Of a DNA stretch of 37,791 bases, positions 15,988 through 22,479 are shown piece by piece. Numbering within the stretch: position 1 is the first letter of the stretch; the number at the start of each line of letters is the position of its first letter. A program made the translations under genes and the position numbers. The DNA is from a virus, in the IMG/VR virus record IMGVR_UViG_3300029267_002284, positions 1-37,791 of that record; one strand, written 5' to 3'. The notes beneath the pieces are model-generated. The model worked only from the letters and a program-made list of their open reading frames with translations, ran no database searches and had not been told where the DNA came from.

Positions 15988-16394
15988 CGATCCCAAATTT
16001 GATTCATCCGGTTCCGATCAAGATCCAAAGAATCAGCACATCATCGACGATGTATGACGAGGACATGAGAGAACCGATACAACAGGCCAAGAGGGCGGCG
16101 ACGGCAACCATCCAAGGCCAAGTGAAATGGACGAGGCAATATGCTTTGGATTATCGGAAGGGCGGAGCTTCAGAGGAGGCGGCCGGTTACATCTTGTTCA
16201 GGAAGCTTGATATGGACGCGGCCGGTTTCACGGTTCAGCCAAACGACCGAATTGTTCAAATGGGAACAGTTGAAACCGACGTGTACGTGGAACGGCTGGA
16301 ATGGATCGGTCACTACTCCGATCAAGGCGGGCCAACTATGATGAAAGCCTACTTCGGCGACCGGAGGCCCTCCAAAGTAACAAGGGGCGAGTAA
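15984..16394 (+). CDS. Head-tail stopper-like protein
   Basis: The ATG at 15984 overlaps the adaptor stop. The 136-residue product opens with IPNLIHPVPIKIQRIS and contains VKWTRQYALDYRKGG, LFRKLDMDAAGF and QPNDRIVQMG, an OB- or SH3-like beta-barrel pattern typical of connector stoppers (SPP1 gp16/HK97 gp7 type), which plug the channel until tail attachment. The 'D.i..mG' turn in the middle is typical of the fold. The identification rests on size, beta pattern and position between adaptor and tail completion genes. Confidence 0.65.
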   Translation: MTIPNLIHPVPIKIQRISTSSTMYDEDMREPIQQAKRAATATIQGQVKWTRQYALDYRKGGASEEAAGYILFRKLDMDAAGFTVQPNDRIVQMGTVETDVYVERLEWIGHYSDQGGPTMMKAYFGDRRPSKVTRGE

Positions 16395-17008
16395 TGGCGA
16401 AGACCGGATTCAAAATGAAGGGATGGAAGAAGATGTCCCACGTTTTGAAAGAGGCGTTCGGAAGCCCGCTCAAGAAACATGTCGCCAAAGCAACAAGAAA
16501 CAATGCGCACTACGTACAAGCTCAAATACGCAAAGGACTACAGCGCGGCCGGTTTCGTCGGAACGCTCCATTGACGGTAGCTATCAAAGGCCACGGAAAA
16601 CCTCTCAACGAAACGGGCGCCCAGCTCTTTCCGGCTATTTCCACCGACGTGAAGAGTTGGAAGAAAGCGCTTGTAGGGGTGTTCGCCACAAGCGGCGTCT
16701 ACAACATTGCTTTGACAATTCACGACGGGGCGACCATCGCCGTAACACAAAAGATGCGCGGGCTCTTCTTCTTGCTATGGCAGGCTTCGATAGGCGGGAT
16801 CGATCCGGGCGAGCTTACGGGCCGAGCGGCCGAACTTTGGAGGAAGATGCCAGGAGGATGGAAACCCCTTCGGAAGAATACAACGCACATCAAAATACCG
16901 CCAAGACCTTTTGTCAAAAGGGTTTTCAACGATAAAAGGGTTCAACAACGAGTCAAAAACGTGTGGGCAAAGGCAGTTAAAGCGGCCATCAAAGAAACTT
17001 CGAGGTAG
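16394..17008 (+). CDS. Tail completion / virion morphogenesis protein (gpG/gp10-like)
   Basis: The ATG shares one base with the previous TAA (TAATG). The 204 residues show the phage virion morphogenesis pattern: a basic helical N-terminus (RNNAHYVQAQIRKGL), PLNETGAQLFPAI, and near the end KIPPRPFVKRVF, the hallmark 'P.RPF' motif of Mu gpG, P2 gpS and HK97 gp10-type proteins. The C-terminal helix is basic. The family acts at the head-tail junction or tail completion. The next gene follows after three bases with a strong GGTAGGAG site. Confidence 0.8.
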   Translation: MAKTGFKMKGWKKMSHVLKEAFGSPLKKHVAKATRNNAHYVQAQIRKGLQRGRFRRNAPLTVAIKGHGKPLNETGAQLFPAISTDVKSWKKALVGVFATSGVYNIALTIHDGATIAVTQKMRGLFFLLWQASIGGIDPGELTGRAAELWRKMPGGWKPLRKNTTHIKIPPRPFVKRVFNDKRVQQRVKNVWAKAVKAAIKETSR

Positions 17009-17011
17009 GAG

Positions 17012-18256
17012 ATGAGAACCAGAAAGTTGATCAAATACTTCGAGCTCATCGAGTACAATCGAAGCAGAATCGAGCTAGGGGCGGACGTCAGATTGAGTCC
17101 CGAAGAGAACCTGATACAACTGAAGGAAGGGGGCGCGGGTTATCCTACGGATTCAGACCTTTATGCGAAAACTTGGGTGACGAATCCGGCAAACGCTCGC
17201 CAATGGCTCGGCTTCGAGGCAGATCAAATCAACTACATCGTAGATGGGGTTCAGGTCACAAGCATAGGCTTTCGATTGTCCGATGGAACCGATGAATACT
17301 ACTGGAACGGAGCGAGTTGGGAAGTCAATACGACCTCGTGGAATACGGAAGAAGAGGTGGCGCCTAACATTTCGACCTTCCCGGTAACAGATCGAAAACT
17401 TCAAGTTGTCATAAATCTCAAAACAACGGATGGCGGTTATACGCCCAAATTGGGGTTGATCAAGGTTCTGTACTCTTCTGATATAGAGTTCCAAGAGGAC
17501 ATAATATACAGGAGTTTAGTGCCGAGTTTGCGGGAACAAATACGCCCGATCTCGGATTACCCGATTGAATTAGTCGCTGCAACTGATCAAATAAATCTGA
17601 AGGGCGACTACAAGTTGGATACGCCGTATAATATCCTCAGCATTGACGGAGTGTTCAACCATACCGATGATCCTGATCATTGGACCGACCTTTATCAGTC
17701 CTATGATTCGGTCACGCAGGTGATAACTCTGTCCGAAGAGGTAGGAGTTGGGAAAGTTGTCTGGGTGCGATTCATATATGAGCCCGAAGTGGCGGTCAAT
17801 ACGAGTAGAGATTTCTTGGAACCCGAAAGAGTGCCGGCAATCATTCTCGATGACGTCAACTACATCGAAGCGGCCCCATTGGCGCAAGACGATTCTGTCG
17901 TGGACAAGTCGGATGGGTCGGCTGTCAAAATTCCGGCACCTATCCAAGGAAATCTTGAAATCCAGGCTTTCATACTTACAGACAAAGACCGAGACCAACA
18001 CAGGTTGGCGGACCAAGTCAAGAAATTTTTCGAGGACAATCCTTTCCTTCGGTCGAGGGGCTTGGATGAAAATTATAGACTTTGGTTGGTCGAGGAGTAC
18101 GATATGAGAGCAGAAGCCAATAGCGCTGACATTCGGACGGGGCGATGTATGTTCCGCATTGAAAATGTTCGATATTGGTTGAAGGACGCCGTGGAAATGA
18201 CTGCGGTGAAGCGGTTCGTACTCCAAGGGGATATGAACGTAGTCATCGAACAGTAA
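17012..18256 (+). CDS. Neck protein, probable tail terminator with extra beta domains
   Basis: The 414-residue product has three parts. Residues about 45-160 form a beta domain (IGFRLSDGTDEYYWNG, TDRKLQVVINLKTTDG). Residues about 185-255 include LSIDGVFNHTDDP and TQVITLSEEVGVGK, a small sandwich of the kind noted elsewhere in this phage. Residues about 270-414 (RLADQVKKFFEDNPFLRSRG, LWLVEEYDMRAEANS, CMFRIENVRYWLKDA) fit a tail terminator: a helix-strand fold that caps the tube and joins the head. Ordinary terminators have about 130-200 residues, so this one is extended. The location directly before the sheath gene supports the call. ATG has an excellent AGGTAGGAG site. Confidence 0.65.
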   Translation: MRTRKLIKYFELIEYNRSRIELGADVRLSPEENLIQLKEGGAGYPTDSDLYAKTWVTNPANARQWLGFEADQINYIVDGVQVTSIGFRLSDGTDEYYWNGASWEVNTTSWNTEEEVAPNISTFPVTDRKLQVVINLKTTDGGYTPKLGLIKVLYSSDIEFQEDIIYRSLVPSLREQIRPISDYPIELVAATDQINLKGDYKLDTPYNILSIDGVFNHTDDPDHWTDLYQSYDSVTQVITLSEEVGVGKVVWVRFIYEPEVAVNTSRDFLEPERVPAIILDDVNYIEAAPLAQDDSVVDKSDGSAVKIPAPIQGNLEIQAFILTDKDRDQHRLADQVKKFFEDNPFLRSRGLDENYRLWLVEEYDMRAEANSADIRTGRCMFRIENVRYWLKDAVEMTAVKRFVLQGDMNVVIEQ

Positions 18257-18287
18257 ACATGTAACGGGAGATACGGAGGAAAAGGAC

Positions 18288-20570
18288 ATGGCTCAAAAAA
18301 TCTATGGTCCGATCAGGGGCGCTGGCGTCCAGATCATCGAGAAAGAAGGCGACAAGACCATTGAGCCCGGCGCCCTTGGCATGGTTGGATACGCCGGGAT
18401 GTTTGAGAAGGGCATGGTCAATCAGTTGGTCTTCTGCCAAAACAAAACCCAATTCTTGAAAAAGATGGGCTCTTATATCGCTGACGGACAGGCTCCGGAC
18501 GCTTGCATCGACTATTATGACGGTGCGAACGGCGCAGGCGGGATTTGGCTCATCAGGATCACCGACGGCAACGAACTTCCGGCTGAAAAGACGTTGTACG
18601 CTCGATACGGTAGCATTCTCACGCCGATGGGGACGCTCAAAGCCAAGAACGGTGGGCGCTGGGGCGGCAAGAAGGCCGAGTACACCAACGACGTATCCGC
18701 CAGCGGCGACATTGCCGAAACCGCTCTCACGACCGGCGTGGCCACGTGGAAAGCCGATCAATGGAAGGGCGGCTGGTTGGAATTGGCCGACGTGCCCAAT
18801 AAACGGTATCCAATCATCGGGAATACCGAAGCGGGCGTCATCAGCGTCGCAACCGATCAAACCATGAAAACAGACTACGGTTCGGGCACTAGTCTTCGCT
18901 ATTACTTGTATTTGGAGAACGAAGGGAAGGAAGTGACCTTTGTAATCCGAGAGGGCGAAGAACAACCCGATGCCGAGTTCGCTTTGGACGTTTATGTGGA
19001 CGGCGCCGGCCCTGTAGTCTCTTGGCCGAACCTTAACACCGATCCGACCTCGGCGAGGTATTGGGTGAACTTGATCAACAACGACGGTAGAAACGACGAA
19101 GTGGAAGCCGTCAATCTTTGGACTGGCGCGCACACAGCTTCGGTTCGGCCGGCGAACGCTTACGGCGTCATCGGTTCCGTCACCGCGACCGTGTTGACGG
19201 CCGTCATCCATGATTTCGCGATCAATTCGCCGGGCGGCGGTGATCCGACTTTTGCGTTGGGAACCACGACCGATGAGATGCTCGCCCAAAAAATCACGAT
19301 CACGATGACGAGCGCCACCGAAGGCGACGCCGTGAGTGACAAATTCGGCGCTTTGGGATCTGTTACCCTTGGAACGCTCTTCACGCCGAACAACAAATGG
19401 ACGCCTCCATTTACTGTAACGGCGGGCGGAACCGCGCTGGCGGCGACTGATACCTTGGTGATCAATTACAAGCCCTTTGTGGCCGACCAATTGATCAACG
19501 GTTCGTTGTATCCGGATAAAGTGAACGCCAAGCGCACCTTCTTCCGGATCGTAGACAACGATCACAAAACGATTACCGTGGCCGACGGAAGCGACCTTAC
19601 AGCCGACGGCGAAGCCGATGACGAGTTCTTGGTTATCGCCCCAACGCCTCTCGAAGGCGGAAGAGATGGCCATGCCGATGTAGGCGACGCCGAGTACAAC
19701 TCTCAAGCTTGGGATACAGGCGTCAGCCCCTATAACCGATTGCTCGGAAAGAACGCTGGTGTAGTGAAGTTTGCCACCCCTGGAGTGACTTCGACGGCCG
19801 TTCAAAAGGCGGGCGTGGCCTACGCTAAGGCCAAAAATCATCAATACCGATACGAGATCCCGTCAAACAAGATCACCGAGCAAGAGGCTGATGAGTACGT
19901 CAATGAAACTCTCGGCAGAAGCGACTATGCGGTGGTCAGCTTCCCGTCCTACGCTTATGTGCCCGATCCCGAGGCCGGAACCGAAGGGAAATGGAAGTTG
20001 GTCACTTGTACCGGAATGATTCACGGCGCTGAAGCGTCTGTGGCCAAGAACTATGAAGGCTACCACAAGGCGGAAGCTGGCGTGGACGTGGTTCTGGCGA
20101 AAATTCTGGATTTGCCGACGGGCGACGCTATTTTGGACGAGGAATACCTCAATCCTCTCGGCATCGGCCTGATCAAGAAGAACAAGGGAAATTACATCCT
20201 CTGGGGAGATCGAACCTTGTGGACGGATTCGACCTGGAAGTGGAAACACCAAAGAGAGTTGATGTCCTACTACGAAAATGTGCTCAGAGAGAACTTTGAT
20301 TGGATCGTGTTCGCGATCAACGATCCGGCCGAACAACCGAAGGCTCTGGTGGCGCTCCAAGCTTACTTCTTGCCGGAATGGCAGAAACGGGCGATCCGAG
20401 GGGACACCTTCCAGGACGCGGCCATCATCAAAATTGACGCCGAGAACAACACCGATGTAACCCGAGCGGCCGGCGATATGTTCGCCGACATCGGATTGAG
20501 GTTGGCGGACACCGTCGAGAGGTTCCGCATCCGAATCGGGAAACAGGGCATCTTCGAGGCGGCAGCCTAG
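18288..20570 (+). CDS. Contractile tail sheath protein
   Basis: This protein polymerises around the tube and contracts at infection. The N-terminus (YGPIRGAGVQIIEKEG, GMVGYAG, IDYYDGANGAGGIWLIRI) and C-terminus (NYEGYHKAEAGVDVVLAKI, GIGLIKKNKGNYILWGDRT, FDWIVFAINDP, then DIGLRLADTVERFRIRIG) are typical of the sheath family. The central part (about 270-470), with AYGVIGSVTATVLTAVIHD and an alternating beta pattern, looks like an inserted surface domain, which explains the 760-residue length versus about 400-660 in many phages. ATG has a GGAGGAAAAGG site. The tube gene is two genes downstream. This gene proves a myovirus-type tail. Confidence 0.92.
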   Translation: MAQKIYGPIRGAGVQIIEKEGDKTIEPGALGMVGYAGMFEKGMVNQLVFCQNKTQFLKKMGSYIADGQAPDACIDYYDGANGAGGIWLIRITDGNELPAEKTLYARYGSILTPMGTLKAKNGGRWGGKKAEYTNDVSASGDIAETALTTGVATWKADQWKGGWLELADVPNKRYPIIGNTEAGVISVATDQTMKTDYGSGTSLRYYLYLENEGKEVTFVIREGEEQPDAEFALDVYVDGAGPVVSWPNLNTDPTSARYWVNLINNDGRNDEVEAVNLWTGAHTASVRPANAYGVIGSVTATVLTAVIHDFAINSPGGGDPTFALGTTTDEMLAQKITITMTSATEGDAVSDKFGALGSVTLGTLFTPNNKWTPPFTVTAGGTALAATDTLVINYKPFVADQLINGSLYPDKVNAKRTFFRIVDNDHKTITVADGSDLTADGEADDEFLVIAPTPLEGGRDGHADVGDAEYNSQAWDTGVSPYNRLLGKNAGVVKFATPGVTSTAVQKAGVAYAKAKNHQYRYEIPSNKITEQEADEYVNETLGRSDYAVVSFPSYAYVPDPEAGTEGKWKLVTCTGMIHGAEASVAKNYEGYHKAEAGVDVVLAKILDLPTGDAILDEEYLNPLGIGLIKKNKGNYILWGDRTLWTDSTWKWKHQRELMSYYENVLRENFDWIVFAINDPAEQPKALVALQAYFLPEWQKRAIRGDTFQDAAIIKIDAENNTDVTRAAGDMFADIGLRLADTVERFRIRIGKQGIFEAAA

Positions 20571-20596
20571 CAAGCCAGGAATGGTGTGAGAAACAA

Positions 20597-20638
20597 CGCT
20601 AGGTAGGAAACCCATAGCGAGGTAGGGACAGAAACCGA
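20597..20638 (+). promoter_or_regulatory. Intergenic motif pair after the sheath gene
   Basis: This gap holds a possible small hairpin (CGCTA 20597-20601 with TAGCG 20615-20619) and two GGTAGG words: TAGGTAGGAAA from 20600 and GAGGTAGGGACAGAAACCGA at 20619-20638. Both have close copies in the gap at 28386-28454. There is no T run, so this is not a terminator. The function is unknown; it could be an RNA-level signal or a relic of module exchange. Confidence 0.4.
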
Positions 20639-20666
20639 AACTCATTAGGAACGCAGGAGGACAAAA

Positions 20667-20876
20667 ATGGCAGTCACACTCAAAAGGCTAGTTGGGCAAG
20701 GCGGCGCCGGGATGGACGATTCCATGGGCCACGACAACGTCTATGACGTTCTCAAAGGGCTTGTGGATGCTCACCAGCAAACCGTAGCTCAGTTCAACCA
20801 ACTGAAGGCAGACTTCGACGCATCGAGCACGCCGACATCGGCGACCGATCTGAGCTCCTACGTCACGGCTGAATAG
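20667..20876 (+). CDS. Small 69-aa protein between sheath and tube
   Basis: A strong GCAGGAGG site precedes the ATG. The product starts VTLKRLVGQGGAGMDD, continues with a predicted helix (YDVLKGLVDAHQQTVAQFNQL) and ends in a Ser/Thr-rich tail. A similar small gene is not always present between sheath and tube in myophages. No family is recognised. It may be an assembly factor for the tube or a small tail subunit. Its codon usage and ribosome site support it as a real gene. Confidence 0.7.
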   Translation: MAVTLKRLVGQGGAGMDDSMGHDNVYDVLKGLVDAHQQTVAQFNQLKADFDASSTPTSATDLSSYVTAE

Positions 20877-20926
20877 TCGTTCGAGGAAGCTGAAGTCAAC
20901 CTTTCGACAAGGGATAGGAGATAAAC

Positions 20927-21367
20927 GTGAAAGGTGCAATCAAAGAAGATCACATCCCGATCAACAAATACGAGCTAGTTGTGCTTGGCCTGCCCCCGAT
21001 CACTTTCACGTCGGTCACTGGTTTGGAAGACGAGATCCAGACTACCGATTTGCCCGACAGAACGCGGGCGACCGGCGGAAACCGAGGGCCAACCGAGCTT
21101 GTAGCTCGCCATCCGCTTCACCACACCGGGGATCGGGCGGCTATGGAGATTTGGTTCAGAGAGTCGCAAGACCCTGTGACGCCAACCTACAAAAAGCCGG
21201 GCTATCTCTCGATGAAATCGATCAGCGGTCAGACGGTCGTGACCTATCCGCTCATCGGTATGTTCCCTACCAAACGGGTGATTCCCGATTTGGAGATGGA
21301 GAACGAGGGCGAAATGGCCCAACTGGAGTGGACGATCTCCGCAGACGACGTGCTGCCGCCTGTCTAA
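20927..21367 (+). CDS. Tail tube protein
   Basis: This is the inner tube subunit (T4 gp19-like). The 146 residues include NKYELVVLGLPPITFTSVTGLEDEI, of which ITFTSVTGL is the family-typical turn, then an RATGGNRGPTELVARHPLHHTGD loop containing GPTELVARH, EIWFRESQ, and a closing beta segment LEWTISADDVLP. The start is GTG with ATAGGAGATAAAC upstream. Length and position (after sheath, before tail chaperone) agree. The 73 bases that follow carry a protein-like open stretch without a start codon. Confidence 0.85.
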   Translation: MKGAIKEDHIPINKYELVVLGLPPITFTSVTGLEDEIQTTDLPDRTRATGGNRGPTELVARHPLHHTGDRAAMEIWFRESQDPVTPTYKKPGYLSMKSISGQTVVTYPLIGMFPTKRVIPDLEMENEGEMAQLEWTISADDVLPPV

Positions 21368-21440
21368 TCGACAAGCGACGCGCATACTATAACGCATGGG
21401 CCTATCAAGACCGTGAGGACGGTCGGTTGGAGGTGATGCT

Positions 21441-22295
21441 GTGAAGCCCGAAAAAAACCAAGAAAACCAGGAAACAGAAGCACAACACAAAGGCGTCTAC
21501 GCAACAACTCTCAAGGAGCGCGGGCCGGTTCTGCCTCTCGGAACGCTCGACGGAAGCGGGAAACTCTGCAAAGATATGCTTTGCCGTCGATGGAGGATGA
21601 AGGAAGAAACCGAGCTTGGCGAATTGCGAGATCGTAACAAGGACGCCAACGTGGCCCAATACGTGAACATGGTCATCGCGACGATGTATGAAACGTTGGG
21701 CCATCACAAACTCTCCAAAACGCACGAAACAGAGCGGAAGATTCTGCTCAGCCAGATGGATACCGGCGACATTTTCTATGCCTATATCTGGTTGAGAGTT
21801 CAAGCTCTCGGCCCGGAACTTGATGTCAACATCAAATGTCCGAATTGCGGCAAGGAGATCGCGTTCACAGCCGACTTGAACACGACGGAGATCCGTTGTG
21901 CCGATACTCTCGAAGACACCCATTGGGAATACAACCTTTTGGAGCCCTTCGAGATCAGAAACAAGCCGGCGAAGACGCTGCTGATGCAATCTGCTCCCTG
22001 GAATACCTTGGAGAGCATGAGTCCGCAAGGCGGATTGAATACCGGCGCGGCGAAGGCGGCGATGATCAGAGCTTCTATCCGGGGCATCAAAGATATTGAG
22101 GGCGCTTCTATCATTTCGCCTACGGAACTGGAAGAGATGGCCAAACGAGATATTGAACATCTGACGAGCATGATGAACAAGAAATATCTCGGGCCGAGGA
22201 TGATCGTCAAGGATCAATGCCCGAAATGCAAAGACAAATTCGAGGCGCCCATGGACTGGGGTTATGACGGTTTTTTCGGCGTTTCTTCCCAATAA
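21441..22295 (+). CDS. Tail assembly chaperone, zero-frame product (G-like, zinc ribbon)
   Basis: The start is GTG with GGAGGTGA upstream. The 284-residue product has a charged N-terminus, a helical region (WRMKEETELGELRD, VAQYVNMVIATMYETL) and two widely spaced knuckles, CPNC (Cys133/136) and CPKC (Cys260/263), likely to bind one zinc. Proteins with this layout occur between tube and tape measure genes (T4 gp26/51-like or tail chaperone annotations). Near its end the gene contains T TTT TTC at 22271-22277, and an open -1 frame continues to 22471, so this is most likely the short partner of a G/GT chaperone pair that binds the tape measure. Confidence 0.8.
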   Translation: MKPEKNQENQETEAQHKGVYATTLKERGPVLPLGTLDGSGKLCKDMLCRRWRMKEETELGELRDRNKDANVAQYVNMVIATMYETLGHHKLSKTHETERKILLSQMDTGDIFYAYIWLRVQALGPELDVNIKCPNCGKEIAFTADLNTTEIRCADTLEDTHWEYNLLEPFEIRNKPAKTLLMQSAPWNTLESMSPQGGLNTGAAKAAMIRASIRGIKDIEGASIISPTELEEMAKRDIEHLTSMMNKKYLGPRMIVKDQCPKCKDKFEAPMDWGYDGFFGVSSQ

Positions 22296-22320
22296 CGCCA
22301 ACCAACGCGATATGGGAAGA
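22271..22320 (+). promoter_or_regulatory. Programmed -1 ribosomal frameshift signal
   Basis: The heptamer T TTT TTC at 22271-22277 is in the correct phase (codons TTT 22272-22274 and TTC 22275-22277 in the upstream frame), so both tRNAs re-pair after a one-base backward slip. Downstream, GGCGTT 22278-22283 can pair with AACGCC 22294-22299, and TCTTCCC 22284-22290, which lies in that loop, can pair with GGGAAGA 22314-22320. The second stem begins six bases after the slip site, the usual spacing; together the stems resemble an H-type pseudoknot, although the first connecting loop would be zero bases long, so they may alternate. Confidence 0.75.
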
Positions 22321-22471
22321 GATTTTTGCCATAACCTATTTGATGCCTGGCTTCGTTTACGCCGATCTACAAGAATTGTCGGTGGAAAGGCGAAACTGGC
22401 TCATCAATAGGTTGATGAAGCAAAAGAAATTGGAGGCCGAAGAAATCAGGAAAGCATCTAGGGCGAAGTAG
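22277..22471 (+). CDS. Tail assembly chaperone, T-like extension made by -1 frameshift
   Basis: After slipping at T TTT TTC the ribosome would read CGG at 22277 and continue for 64 codons to the TAG at 22469-22471, giving a fusion of about 343 residues (279 from the zero frame). The extension is strongly protein-like: AIWEEIFAITYLMPGF, LQELSVERRNWLINRLM, then a charged helix to the end. It resembles gpT-type tails of tail chaperones that precede tape measure genes. It has no convincing start of its own: the internal TTG-ATG near 22340 lacks a ribosome site. It stops nine bases before the tape measure ATG. Confidence 0.78.
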   Translation, partial: RRFFPITPTNAIWEEIFAITYLMPGFVYADLQELSVERRNWLINRLMKQKKLEAEEIRKASRAK

Positions 22472-22479
22472 GAGGCCGT

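Noticed and set aside
18243-19844. 533-codon open frame on the - strand opposite the sheath gene
   Set aside because: It lies wholly inside a confident + strand gene, has no ribosome site, and its product is rich in Arg, His and Val as expected of an antisense shadow. Gene direction is uniform in the window.
22340-22471. Independent small gene starting at TTG or ATG near 22340
   Set aside because: There is no ribosome site before these codons, and the open -1 frame extends upstream to the slippery heptamer, so a frameshift product explains it better.
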